DNA of 33,317 bases from Candidatus Obscuribacterales bacterium. Its GTDB lineage: Bacteria > Cyanobacteriota > Vampirovibrionia > Obscuribacterales > Obscuribacteraceae. The translations under genes were made by a program, and so were the position numbers. Of this stretch, positions 1-8,431 are shown in pieces; positions within the stretch are counted from its first letter, which is position 1; each line of letters starts with the position of its first letter. The notes below the pieces were generated by a model. It saw nothing but the letters and a program-made list of their open reading frames with translations. It had not been told where the DNA came from and searched no databases. The stretch spans positions 1 to 33,317 of the forward strand of contig JAKFUT010000085.1 of the NCBI GenBank assembly GCA_021732565.1, in the 5' to 3' direction.

Positions 1-682
1 CCAGAACAGTGGCCCCGCCATCGATCTTGCGATGGCCTGTTTTGCTATATACAAGAGAAACAGATGATAATGCCAGACCGACTGCGCTTGCAACGAGCAA
101 TAGTTTGTTACCTGTATCAGTCTTCAGAAGAAGGTTTTGTTGTCCTGCAATGGTACCAAGAATACCGCCTTGCATAAAGTTGAGAGTGAACAGGTCGTTG
201 AGATTACGTTGCCGCTTAGCAAGCATTCCACCCTGATTTGTGTATGACCAGGAGAGTTCGCGGTCAATTCTATCTGAAACTACTCTTACCTCCAGCGAAG
301 CGCAGGTAATCTTGTCCAGCAAATGAACCTGTAGACCCAACTCCTCGTCGCCGGGTATATCGCCATCTTTCTTCCAACCAGCTTTTCGAAGAGAAAAGAA
401 ACGCTGCGCCGCGTCATAGATGCCCAACAATTCGGCAGCTTCTCTGGCTCCGACCGAGAGCACAAGGTCCGGATTTGCCAGAGCTATTCTCTGCGCCGCA
501 CTATCAGATGCATTTCCTTTTACACTGTCAACAGTATCGGCGGCCAGGACCAGTGACAAAAACTGCAATTGGAACGACGAAACCAACGCAAGGCATAGCA
601 GAATATAGCAGGCTTTCTTCCTTTCTCCGATTCGTAGAGCGTTTCCAACGCTAAACGAATCATTATTTTTGTTGATTCGCAT
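1..682 (-). CDS. Exported protein of unknown function, 3' end beyond left edge (partial)
   Basis: An open frame of 227 codons runs leftward from ATG at 682 and has no stop before position 1, so the C-terminus lies outside the window. The start is preceded by a weak purine-rich site (GAAG). Residues ~1-23 are polar, followed by a hydrophobic stretch (ILLCLALVSS...) ending near LAAD at about residue 49, which reads as a signal peptide with a long N-region or a membrane anchor. A second hydrophobic patch (LLLVASAVGLALSSVSLV) lies near residue 200. I do not recognise a family. It is paralogous to the next gene upstream (743..1756): both share LNFMQ-GI-G followed by a hydrophobic segment, and the same position of the N-terminal hydrophobic segment. 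The two are probably co-transcribed (60 bp apart). Function unknown. Confidence 0.8.
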   Translation of the reverse strand, partial: MRINKNNDSFSVGNALRIGERKKACYILLCLALVSSFQLQFLSLVLAADTVDSVKGNASDSAAQRIALANPDLVLSVGAREAAELLGIYDAAQRFFSLRKAGWKKDGDIPGDEELGLQVHLLDKITCASLEVRVVSDRIDRELSWSYTNQGGMLAKRQRNLNDLFTLNFMQGGILGTIAGQQNLLLKTDTGNKLLLVASAVGLALSSVSLVYSKTGHRKIDGGATVL

Positions 683-742
683 GAGTTTTCTTCAAGTTCA
701 ATTAGCTACATCAGTTTGGTGGCAACATTTCAAGGGCGGCGG

Positions 743-1756
743 TTAGTTGGAGATTATCGATTTGTGCAACTCGTACAGTGACAGATCGAATTCCTCCACG
801 TGCGACCGCAGGTCGAACAAAAGGCTGATTCTATGGGCAACGACGTTGGCGTGTTCCAGCAGAATTTCGCAGTTCCGTGGCGATGCTGTCAGCTTCTTGA
901 GATAGCGCTTGTTATTGAGATTGAGCCCCTGAAATGCGGTGAAGTGCTTGAGCAGTATTTGCCTGCGAGTTAGCGTTTTATCGCCACCGGGAATCGGTGA
1001 ATTTAAGAAGCGCCACAGACAGCTTCGATTTGCATCGGGCGGGTTGTAATTGAGATCGAGAAAATCAGCGAAGGTATTTCGCGGTTCAGTCACCTTCTTC
1101 CCGCAAAGCGAGGGGATGGCAAGATTCAATGCAGCCGATCCTGTTCCCACAGCGTTTGCAGTGGTAAGCAAATAGGGCGGTACAGCAAATTTTTTCTCTA
1201 TCAGCAAGCTTTGTTTTACGATGCCTATTATTCCGAACTGCATAAAATTAAGGGAATTATTTACGTCTTGGGCGACATCATTCCTGGTCGTCAGCGTATC
1301 TAGCGCGACGTAGGAAGTTGCCAGATCTCGTTTTAGTGCCACCACAAATTTGCGGACCTCTTCGCGCGCTGCAAGAATGCGCAGTAAGCACAAGTACTTG
1401 GCATAAAGAGTGGCTCGAGACATCGTTCCGGGCTGGTCTGCTGCCGATTGTCTTGCCAATCGAATCTGCTGAACGTAGGGAACTATGCGCAAAATCTCAG
1501 CAGTCTCAAGAGCATCTGATCGCAATTCCCCATTTTCCTCTGCATGACCATGACTGTCTGGCGTGAGCTTTATGTCGACAAAAGATTCAGCGCCGAAGAC
1601 CAGTTGAGAACCCGGCGAAAAATGAAGCAGCAAGATACATATCCATGCTTTTTTCCAAACGGAAAAAATTGCACATTCAATTTGCAATCCGGAATGTGCA
1701 AGCTCAGCCGATGCCGGAGCCCCATCGCATCTTGCAATATTGGCGGTACGTGACAT
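743..1756 (-). CDS. Exported protein of unknown function, paralogue of the left-edge gene
   Basis: The protein has 337 residues from ATG 1756; an in-frame ATG at 1831 would add 25 residues. I prefer 1756 because it gives the same layout as the neighbouring paralogue: a polar leader, then a hydrophobic segment (WICILLLHF) ending near VFGAE. Neither start has a strong ribosome site, so this is uncertain. The middle is helical and polar. An LNFMQFGIIGIV block aligns with LNFMQGGILGTI of the left-edge protein and is followed by a short hydrophobic patch. The C-terminal third is rich in Asn, Leu and Arg (e.g. LDLNYNPPDANR, NLNNKRYLKKL). No catalytic motif or known domain was recognised. Probably exported or anchored in the inner membrane. 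Function unknown. Confidence 0.8.
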   Translation of the reverse strand: MSRTANIARCDGAPASAELAHSGLQIECAIFSVWKKAWICILLLHFSPGSQLVFGAESFVDIKLTPDSHGHAEENGELRSDALETAEILRIVPYVQQIRLARQSAADQPGTMSRATLYAKYLCLLRILAAREEVRKFVVALKRDLATSYVALDTLTTRNDVAQDVNNSLNFMQFGIIGIVKQSLLIEKKFAVPPYLLTTANAVGTGSAALNLAIPSLCGKKVTEPRNTFADFLDLNYNPPDANRSCLWRFLNSPIPGGDKTLTRRQILLKHFTAFQGLNLNNKRYLKKLTASPRNCEILLEHANVVAHRISLLFDLRSHVEEFDLSLYELHKSIISN

Positions 1757-1978
1757 ACAGTAACCGGCTAACAAAGAAAGCAAATTAATGATACAGTGCG
1801 GCCGACATAAAGAATAGAAAGGGCGTTTCATACTTCACTTCGTTCTAGAAGTATCTCGTCGGGAGACGGAAGATCCCCGAGAGAATGATACTTTTGTCGT
1901 ACACTGGTTTGACGGAAGACATCCGTTGGTGTCAGTCGCGATAAAGATGCTCTCATTGGAAACTCGCGAGGCGCTTGA

Positions 1979-3406
1979 TTACCGCGTACCTGCCAGCGCC
2001 GGTTCTCCGCTGGTTCGGGAGTAAAGTTTGTTTCCCATGATCCATGTTTGATCAACACTGCGATCATCACCGACCATCATTATTGAGAACAACAAGTTTG
2101 CCGCATCCTCAACTGTGGCAGGTTGGTCTTCCACAAGTCGAGACTGCGACCATGTCATCGCTCTTGGTCCAGCTTTCCAGTCGAGCACAACAAAGTCGGC
2201 TTCCTTCCCTGCATCGAAATTGCCGATTTTGTCTTGCAGATAGAGCGATTCGGCCCCACCCAGGGTGACAGACCAAAATGCCCTGTAAGGCGAAAGTTTG
2301 TTGCGCTCGGCCTCTGAGAGATCCTGACTTCGCGGATCCACCCTTCCCTCCAGAATAGTGGTATTGCACATGCCAGTCTTGTAGGCCTCATCCAGCACAT
2401 TGATCATGGAGAATCGGTTGCCCCCGCCCACATCACTGCCGAAGCTTAGTTTTACAGTATGTTGAGGATCTTTGGCTTTCCCCAATCGAAACAGACCACT
2501 GCCAAGAAACAAGTTTGAAACGGGGCAAAAAGAGATGGCTGCACCAGAGCTAGCCAGCCGTCGAAATTCCTCATCCGATAACCAGACGCCGTGTCCCCCT
2601 GTGAATCGGGGACCGACAAGATTGTATTTTTCATAAGCGGCCAGGTAGTCAGCGGTGTGATGGTATTCAATGCATTCGCGTGTTTCCGTGGGAGTCTCAG
2701 AGATATGAGTGTTTATATATACATCTGGATGCTCGTTCTTCAGTCGCTCACAGACTTTCATCATTTCCGGGGTGCAGCCCAGTGCAAATCGCGGGGTGAT
2801 GGCATAGAGATTGCGCCCGTTCTTATGCCATTTTTCAAGCAGTCGCTTGGAGTCTCTGTAGAAATTTTCCGCAGTATCCATTGAGCCTTCAGGCGCGAAT
2901 CTATCGATTCCGGTAAGCCCACTGACAACGCGCATGTTCCTCTTTGTCGCTTCCTCAAAAAAGGCTTCGGTGCTAACGGGATCATGGGTTGTAAATGCCT
3001 GGCAGGTCGTCGTGCCGGACTGAAGTAAATTTTCAAAAAACTGCCTGGAGCCCTCTTTGGCGTATTCGGGATCGCTGTACTTCTTCTCTTCCGGGAACAC
3101 CCACTTCAACAACCACGGCAGCAGTTGTTGTCCAAATGAGCCCAGGATGCGTGTTTGGGGAAGGTGAATGTGCCCGTCTATGAACCCGGGCATGATTATG
3201 CGGTCAGGAATGTGTGTTACCGGTACATCGCCAAATTGAAGCGATAGTTCGGCGAACGAACCGAAAGCTTTCACTTTTCCTTCTTCCAGGACGAGAAGCC
3301 CGTCTGCATAAAACCGAGCGGATTTTTCTTCTTCGCCGACGTGCTTCCAGGGGTCGTCAATGAAGTCGAAAAAAATTCCACGTATGGCTGACAAAGAATT
3401 TCCCAT
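1979..3406 (-). CDS. guaD: Guanine deaminase
   Basis: The protein has 475 residues, normal for this amidohydrolase family, and would hydrolyse guanine to xanthine and ammonia in the cytoplasm (purine salvage or nitrogen recovery). The metal-binding and catalytic residues are visible in order: PGFIDGHIH at 73-81 (His79, His81), NTHISE at 232-237 (His234, Glu237), TGGHGVW with His272, and the SFGSDVGGG block with Asp325. HLPQ directly after the HxH motif and SDVGGG are typical of guanine deaminase as opposed to other amidohydrolases. The C-terminal beta-sandwich ends with GKEADFVVLD. No other purine gene is adjacent, so the operon context adds nothing. The start at 3406 has only a weak GGGCGAG site. 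Confidence 0.93.
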   Translation of the reverse strand: MGNSLSAIRGIFFDFIDDPWKHVGEEEKSARFYADGLLVLEEGKVKAFGSFAELSLQFGDVPVTHIPDRIIMPGFIDGHIHLPQTRILGSFGQQLLPWLLKWVFPEEKKYSDPEYAKEGSRQFFENLLQSGTTTCQAFTTHDPVSTEAFFEEATKRNMRVVSGLTGIDRFAPEGSMDTAENFYRDSKRLLEKWHKNGRNLYAITPRFALGCTPEMMKVCERLKNEHPDVYINTHISETPTETRECIEYHHTADYLAAYEKYNLVGPRFTGGHGVWLSDEEFRRLASSGAAISFCPVSNLFLGSGLFRLGKAKDPQHTVKLSFGSDVGGGNRFSMINVLDEAYKTGMCNTTILEGRVDPRSQDLSEAERNKLSPYRAFWSVTLGGAESLYLQDKIGNFDAGKEADFVVLDWKAGPRAMTWSQSRLVEDQPATVEDAANLLFSIMMVGDDRSVDQTWIMGNKLYSRTSGEPALAGTR

Positions 3407-3469
3407 CTGCTCGCCCCCATTTAGTCAGGTAGTTTCGCCACCCGTCTTTCGGGGGTGATAACCCTCTCA

Positions 3470-3501
3470 GTGGTAGCTTGCGTACTGGCAAGCGCCACCA
3501 C
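3470..3501. other. Imperfect inverted repeat in the guaD upstream gap
   Basis: GTGGTAGCTTGC and GCAAGCGCCACCAC face each other across a 6-base loop with a 2-base bulge. It lies between the end of the glycosyltransferase gene and the start of guaD, both minus strand. There is no T tract on the exit side, so it is a weak terminator candidate at best. It could also be a regulator site for guaD. Confidence 0.3.
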
Positions 3502-3610
3502 TACAGTTTACTTGGTCAGGTTCCCTTGGTGGCGCCTTCTCGCCAGACTTGCAAGGATTTCATTTTGGCAGTGGAGCAGCAACGATGACAAGCGCTACCC
3601 GTCTACTTCG

Positions 3611-5113
3611 TCAAATCTTGAGCAGGAAAAGGAAACAGCACACCATGAATACAGCCGCCACAATTGAAGTGGCAAGCCGGGCCTGATTTGGCACCATCAC
3701 TACCATTGCGGTGAAACCAAGAACAACGGGAGAGATGAACCGAAAATCTCCACAGACTGAATACGCATAAATCATTCGATTGAATAATAGAGCGGCGAAG
3801 AACACGATCGCAGAGGACCACAAGGGTAAAAGTCGATAACAGATAGATTCTGCCCGGACCGCACCGGATCTCAGTCGGTTGTGAGCATCAGTCCCTAATG
3901 TCATCGGCCCGACTTTGCGTTTGCTCGACTGAGGCTGCGCCAGAGCGCTCATTGGAACAAGAGCACTGCGGGGAATGAAACTCTGCAATAAGCCTTTATC
4001 AAGAGTCGCAGTGAAATCTTTCGCCAGGAACATGAACATCTGAGCCAAACCCATGCTCACAAGCGCAAGCGCGCTCCCGAGAATTACTGTGGCTAACGCA
4101 AGAAGTGGTGCACCGAAATTGTATTCGCCGAAGAATGTTGATCGAAACAAATATTCCAGTGCATATTGTCTTCGGTTATTGTCCGACCAGGAATCGTTGT
4201 ACGGACATTTGAGTACTTCTAGCGGGTTAAAGGTAAACATTGCCCGGGCGTCATTGGGCACGGCAAGAGACTGCGGAATGCCGGTGTAATTACCTATAAC
4301 ATATTGTTTTACAGACTTCTGTGCAACCAACCGCGGAATCACAAACCAGCCGGAACATAATGACAATACTACTAAGGTAATTGACGCAAGCCCCAGCTTT
4401 TTTCTCAGTGGAATTCCTCGTTTTATCGCCAGGCAGAGAAATCCGACGGGTAGCAAAAGAATGCAGTTGGTTTTAGTCAATATCCCCAGAGCGATCAAAG
4501 CGGAATAGGTTAACCAGGTTCCGGTCTCCACCGTCGATCTACTACTTTTCTCCCACCATCGGCAGATCATCACCATGCCTGCGAACAAAACGAGTTGCGC
4601 TGGAACATCATTATTGATCTGGGACGAGAGCATGATCATTCCCGGGATAACGCTGATCATCCCCACAAAGAGTGTGCGAGTTAGCAACTGTTTCTCACAG
4701 GGAAAGGATATGCGTGCTATAGCAAGAACACATGCAAGTACCATTATGGAACACAAACAGCTTGACCATTTCAGAATCTCAAGACACATTGTTTCCGTCA
4801 ACCCGGCTGACAATCCGAACCTGAGCCACTGCCCGCAGCACCAGTAATATGCCGGTGGTTGATAGAATTCCCAACCCGCACCCGGCGGAGGAAGGCGTCC
4901 TTCAGTGGCAATGAACCTTATGTGTTCGACATGTGCAAATGCATCGTGACCGTATGACAGAAAACTGTGGTTGGCACAATAATACACTCTGATTGCGATT
5001 CCGATAAAAAACATGATCAGGGGCAAAACTGCCAGCACGCTTGTCGGTTTTATGGACGATAAAGTGATTTGCGACTTACGTGATTCCCTTCTGGTCGTTA
5101 TTAGCAGATTCAC
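3611..5113 (-). CDS. Polytopic membrane glycosyltransferase, GT-C (PMT/ArnT-like)
   Basis: The protein has 500 residues with about ten hydrophobic segments, the first at roughly 25-45. The first periplasmic loop carries GHDAFAHVEH (55-64) and then E-x-x-QPPAYYW (82-91). This combination (acidic residue, His, then QPP-YY) is the signature of lipid-linked GT-C sugar transferases such as the PMT/ArnT/GT39 group. Such enzymes move a sugar from a polyprenyl-phosphate donor to a protein or lipid on the outer face of the inner membrane. The acceptor cannot be inferred. The start is GTG at 5113, supported by GAGGT six bases upstream. A long polar cytoplasmic or periplasmic insert lies at about 385-430. 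No other glycan genes adjoin it. Confidence 0.75.
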   Translation of the reverse strand: MNLLITTRRESRKSQITLSSIKPTSVLAVLPLIMFFIGIAIRVYYCANHSFLSYGHDAFAHVEHIRFIATEGRLPPPGAGWEFYQPPAYYWCCGQWLRFGLSAGLTETMCLEILKWSSCLCSIMVLACVLAIARISFPCEKQLLTRTLFVGMISVIPGMIMLSSQINNDVPAQLVLFAGMVMICRWWEKSSRSTVETGTWLTYSALIALGILTKTNCILLLPVGFLCLAIKRGIPLRKKLGLASITLVVLSLCSGWFVIPRLVAQKSVKQYVIGNYTGIPQSLAVPNDARAMFTFNPLEVLKCPYNDSWSDNNRRQYALEYLFRSTFFGEYNFGAPLLALATVILGSALALVSMGLAQMFMFLAKDFTATLDKGLLQSFIPRSALVPMSALAQPQSSKRKVGPMTLGTDAHNRLRSGAVRAESICYRLLPLWSSAIVFFAALLFNRMIYAYSVCGDFRFISPVVLGFTAMVVMVPNQARLATSIVAAVFMVCCFLFLLKI

Positions 5114-5424
5114 AGGGGCGACCTCTTGTCCTTCACTCGGTACAAAACTGCTTATCGGGCGCTCAAGATATTGACGATAGCGAGGCGTTCTTGTTTCCTG
5201 AGATAGAAAAAACCTGGAAACTCATTACACGACAACATTGCTAGCACTTGGTCCAACAGGCGGACAGCGGCGGTTCCGCAAAATTCCGCATATCGGTCAC
5301 TACATCCGGTGTCAGTGGAATCAGTCTTGCTGACCGCCACAGATCGCATGCAAACCGTTTTGAGAATCGGACCACCGGTCGGTTTTTACTTCAAACTCTG
5401 CGCGACGAACGCCGGCTTGAGTTT
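5114..5424. other. Gap between genes without a convincing gene
   Basis: About 310 bp. Two short frames (65 codons on minus, 5152..5349, and 73 codons on plus, 5248..5469) have no recognisable protein features, and the plus one overlaps the TPR gene. The gap probably holds the promoter of the glycosyltransferase, whose GTG start lies at 5113. I see no clear hairpin or repeat. Confidence 0.5.
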
Positions 5425-5934
5425 TCACTGAGAGGTAAGATCAGCCTTCAGCTTGTTGCACTTAGTTGAGTAAACTTTGCACAGTGGAAAATTCTTGATC
5501 CTGTAAATGCTTAGCAAGCAGTCGCAACAACTTTCAGTCTGAATACCGGGAGCTCTAGCTTCATCGGGATCCCTTTCTAAAACGTCAACAACGGAGCGAA
5601 AGGCCTTTTCGGCCCGATCATACATTTTGAGTTCGAAGGACAATTTTCCAATCGAGATCAGGCAACTTAAATCGTTTCGGTTCTCGAATTTTTGGATGCT
5701 AGCATGAGCATTTTCAAAAGCTTCAAGTGCTTCCTTCGTTTTGCACTGCCCTGTCAGAGCATATGCCAGGCTCATATATGCGCCGCCAAGGTTCTTTCCA
5801 AGCGATGGACTTTTCCTAAGTTCAGCGATAGACAGCAAAGCTTCTTCAACCGCCCCGAAAAAATCTTTTCCCACTCTTTTGCGGTTGGTTAGATACTGAT
5901 GAATCAGTTCTTTTCCTTGCCCCCAGTCAAACAT
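5425..5934 (-). CDS. TPR-like helical-repeat protein, C-terminal portion
   Basis: The frame has 169 codons from ATG 5934, which has a purine-rich stretch (GAAGAAAG) just upstream. It shows at least two TPR-like helical hairpins: GGAYMSLAYALTGQCKTKEALEAF..A (about 50-75) and LISIGKLSFELKMYDRAEKAFRSV (about 90-113). There is no signal peptide or membrane segment. An overlapping frame just upstream (5904 to about 6143) encodes a similarly charged helical sequence, so this may be the 3' half of a longer gene broken by a frameshift near 5920-5940 and cut by the tandem repeats beyond 6143. It could instead be a small stand-alone TPR protein. The role would be protein binding; the partner is unknown. 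Confidence 0.6.
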   Translation of the reverse strand: MFDWGQGKELIHQYLTNRKRVGKDFFGAVEEALLSIAELRKSPSLGKNLGGAYMSLAYALTGQCKTKEALEAFENAHASIQKFENRNDLSCLISIGKLSFELKMYDRAEKAFRSVVDVLERDPDEARAPGIQTESCCDCLLSIYRIKNFPLCKVYSTKCNKLKADLTSQ

Positions 5935-6143
5935 TGTTTCTTTCTTCTCGATTCATTCAAGAATTTCTCGCCAACAATTCGCCAACAACTCAAATATGCC
6001 ATCGTTTTCTCAATCTTTTCGCACAGCAATACCGCCTTCTCAAAGTGAGGGTTCAAGGGAACGCGCAGATGAAAGGGATCATGAGCTAATGCTGTATTTG
6101 CCTGCCACAAAGCTGTGTTAACTTGTTCGCGCTGAAGCTCAGC
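5904..6143 (-). pseudogene. Truncated upstream part of the TPR gene
   Basis: On the minus strand an open frame reads from the repeat boundary through EQVNTALWQANTALAHDP..., then CEKIEKTMAYLSCWR and LNESRRKKQ, ending at 5904, 31 bases inside the next frame. It has no credible start: the only in-frame starts are a TTG at 6110 without a ribosome site and a late ATG, and an in-frame TAA lies just inside the 226-bp repeat. The sequence is amphipathic and TPR-like, in character with 5425..5934. My reading is a single TPR gene that lost its 5' end where the repeat array begins and also carries a +1/-1 shift. Two overlapping small genes remain possible. Confidence 0.45.
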
Positions 6144-6369
6144 GTGGCCAACGGGATAGCCCCGGGATTACTTGACGACATCGGGAATGGTATTTTTTTC
6201 GAGAAAAACACCACCGGCGATATGGTCAAGTAGAAAACATCCCACAGGTGATATGTTTTTCGCACATGACAACATTATTCCCGTTCTGTCACTGAGCCTG
6301 AACCGACCAGGCGGAGCTTTGGCGCACCGCGGGCAATTCTTCGGGTGTAATCCGCTTCTTTCCGGGACC
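6144..6369. repeat. 226-bp tandem repeat, copy 1
   Basis: It starts GTGGCCAACGGGATAGCC and ends TTCTTTCCGGGACC, and is followed directly by a second copy. The two copies differ by about ten substitutions and three single-base indels (~94% identical by eye). Inside is a long imperfect palindrome: TACTTGAC pairs with GTCAAGTA, and between them GGT-TTTTTTC pairs with GAGAAAAA-ACC. A second hairpin follows (AAAACAT...ATGTTTT, with CAC/GTG inside). The length is not a multiple of three and no conserved frame explains it, so it is likely a non-coding structured element. Confidence 0.9.
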
Positions 6370-6594
6370 GTGGCCAACGGGATAGCCCCGGGATTACTTG
6401 ACGACATCGGGAATGGTATTTTTTTCGAGAAAAACATCACCGGCGAAATGGTCAAGTAGAAAACATCCCACAGGCGATATGTTTTTTCGCACATGACGAC
6501 ATCATTTCCGTTATGTCACTGAGCCTGCACCAACCAGGCGAGCTTGGCGCACCGCGGGCAATTCTTAGGGTGTAATCCGCTTCTTTCCGGGACC
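6370..6594. repeat. 226-bp tandem repeat, copy 2 (225 bp)
   Basis: This is the second head-to-tail copy, with the same start and end sequences as copy 1. The substitutions largely leave the palindromic arms intact (for example GCGAT to GCGAA, AGGTGAT to AGGCGAT). One T is gained in the T run after GATATG, while a G and a T are lost near AGGCGAGCTTGG. It lies between the truncated TPR gene and the end of the PLP-enzyme gene at 6676. Confidence 0.9.
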
Positions 6595-6675
6595 ATCAGT
6601 GCGGCGCTCCAAAGGTTTTTCGGATAATTGCCGCGCTGAGTCGCGTAGAATTAACGATGTTCAGCAGGGTCCAGT

Positions 6676-7950
6676 TTAAACAAAGTTGCGCAATACGTCG
6701 ATAACGCGATCAATTTCCTCAAAGGTGTTGTAGTGCACACAGCCCAGACGCACCATACCACCGGACTCTTCCAGCCCCAGTTTTTCAGTTAGACCAAGAG
6801 CATAGAAATTGCCGTTCCATGAAAAGATAGCGTTCTTCGCCAGATATCGCGCAACCTCTTCAGGATGCCTGCCCTTAATATTAAATCCAAACGTCGGGGT
6901 TCGCCAATCCATTTTGGACTCTTCGGTAATTCCGTAGAGTTCTAAACCTGAAATACTCAAGAGAGCCGGTATCATGCGTTCGCTCAAAGTCTTTTCGTAT
7001 GCCCGAATGCCGGTCATTGCGCGGGCGAGCCGATCACGAAGAGAAGCAGCACCGGTATCATCTGCGATTTGCGCTATGTACTCAATAGCAGCTAGAACGC
7101 CGCCAATCGCTTCAAAATTTTGAGTTCCCGTTTCCCAGCAAAATGGCGATCGCGAATCTGCCGGCCTTACTTTGTAGGGAACAATTCTCTCCAGGTGCTG
7201 CGCTTTGCCATACAACACGCCCAAATGAGGAGCAAAAAACTTGTACGGTGAACAAACCAGGAAGTCGCAGTCGAGCGCTTTGACGTCTATGGGGGCATGT
7301 GGTGCATAATGCACGGCATCGACATAAACCATGGCTCCCGCACGACGAGCAATTCGAATTACTTCAGCTACGTCGTTGACGGTGCCCACGGCGTTGGAGG
7401 CAAAACCAACGGCGATGAGACGTGTACGCTCATTAATCTTCGAAGCGAAGTCTTTCATGTCTAGTGTGCAGTCAGATGTGTTTACGTCTACCGTGCGAAC
7501 AGTGACGCCATTCTCTTCCAAGGCCTTCCAGGGGGCAACATTGCAGTCATGGTCGAGCGTGGTAACTACTATTTCGTCGCCACTCTTCAACGTGCGTGCT
7601 ATCGCTCTGCTAACGGCGAACGTTATCGTTGTGGCGTTGGCACCAAACAAAATCTCGTCTTTGTCACAGTTCAAGAAGCTAGACATTGCCTCGCGAGTTT
7701 TTTCAACCAGCGCATCAGTATCTTCACTGGTAATGAAGACGCCGCCTGCATTTGCATTGCAGTTGACATAGTAGGAGGTGACCGCGTCTATTACTCGCCG
7801 ACTCACTTGTGTGCCGCCGGGACCATCGAAAAATACGGCAGTCTTGCCATTTACCTCGCGCGACAGGGCCGGAAATTGCTCTCTGGTGGCCAGGATTTTT
7901 CGCTGCTGAGACTGAGACAGCGGTGCACCGGCCGTTTGAGTGGTAGTCAT
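6676..7950 (-). CDS. Cysteine desulfurase-like class V aminotransferase
   Basis: The protein has 424 residues and a fold-type I PLP enzyme pattern. FFDGPGGTQV (40-49) is the N-terminal substrate region, LDHDCNVAPW (132-141) supplies the His that stacks on PLP, VDAVHYAPH (210-218) supplies the Asp that binds the pyridine nitrogen, and CSPYKFFAPHLG (233-244) carries the Schiff-base Lys237. The SPYKFFAPH wording and the WETGTQNFE block fit the VC1184-type cysteine desulfurase-like subfamily (TIGR01976) better than IscS or SufS. The usual persulfide Cys loop is not obvious, so substrate and activity are uncertain; housekeeping Fe-S assembly is unlikely. GAGGA lies seven bases before the ATG. It follows the ABM-like gene by 15 bp and is probably co-transcribed with it. 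Confidence 0.85.
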   Translation of the reverse strand: MTTTQTAGAPLSQSQQRKILATREQFPALSREVNGKTAVFFDGPGGTQVSRRVIDAVTSYYVNCNANAGGVFITSEDTDALVEKTREAMSSFLNCDKDEILFGANATTITFAVSRAIARTLKSGDEIVVTTLDHDCNVAPWKALEENGVTVRTVDVNTSDCTLDMKDFASKINERTRLIAVGFASNAVGTVNDVAEVIRIARRAGAMVYVDAVHYAPHAPIDVKALDCDFLVCSPYKFFAPHLGVLYGKAQHLERIVPYKVRPADSRSPFCWETGTQNFEAIGGVLAAIEYIAQIADDTGAASLRDRLARAMTGIRAYEKTLSERMIPALLSISGLELYGITEESKMDWRTPTFGFNIKGRHPEEVARYLAKNAIFSWNGNFYALGLTEKLGLEESGGMVRLGCVHYNTFEEIDRVIDVLRNFV

Positions 7951-7965
7951 GAATAGTTCCTCGAA

Positions 7966-8283
7966 TTAAGAATGGCAGTTTGCAACTGGTTGCAGTAAGT
8001 CGTCGGTTGCCGTCATTTGCAGCAGGAGCTTTACTTCTCCTTGTAAGCACTCTCCCCAATTAGAGCTCTGCAGGAATTCTGAAATGGCCTGTTCGCCATG
8101 AAGCCAAGACTCGCGATCAGGCCACTGTGCATACGAGATCCAAATGTTATCTGCAGAGCGATGCAATCGAGCTCCCAATGAACCTTGCGTTTTGACCAGA
8201 GTCTCACTTAATGCGCACCAGCCAGAGCGGAAGTTCTCTTCCATTTCCGCCTTGACGCTAAATTCGTAAACGAGGCACAGCAT
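7966..8283 (-). CDS. ABM-type dimeric alpha-beta barrel protein
   Basis: The protein has 105 residues from ATG 8283, which has GAGG five bases upstream; longer starts to 8331 are possible but lack such a site. It reads as one ferredoxin-like half-barrel of the antibiotic-biosynthesis-monooxygenase type: a first strand (CLVYEFSVK), a helix (MEENFRSGWCALSETLVK), then GSLGARLHRS...NIWISYAQWPDRESW (36-60), typical of the ABM/heme-degrading or quinol-oxidase-like family. These proteins are dimeric and cytoplasmic, and functions range widely. It sits 15 bp upstream of the cysteine-desulfurase-like gene, so the two likely act together, but the substrate is unknown. Confidence 0.6.
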   Translation of the reverse strand: MLCLVYEFSVKAEMEENFRSGWCALSETLVKTQGSLGARLHRSADNIWISYAQWPDRESWLHGEQAISEFLQSSNWGECLQGEVKLLLQMTATDDLLQPVANCHS

Positions 8284-8431
8284 CGCCACCTCAGGTTCGG
8301 GAAGAGTCATAGAGTACCACACGGTGCCCACGCCTGATCGCTGAGATACCTATTTAATGGACCTTTAAGCGCCGCAACACAAAGTGCTCATTACAAGTTT
8401 TCTGGTACCTTGTGAGCTTTAGCAATTCGAC

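Noticed and set aside
3455..3667. Plus-strand 70-codon frame in the guaD upstream gap
   Set aside because: It overlaps the end of the glycosyltransferase gene, has no ribosome site, and contains the inverted repeat.
5152..5349. Minus-strand 65-codon frame upstream of the glycosyltransferase
   Set aside because: No ribosome site, no recognisable domain; likely chance.
6168..6494. Minus-strand 108-codon frame across the tandem repeats
   Set aside because: The repeat length is not a multiple of three, so the two copies are read in different frames; no start site or protein features support it.
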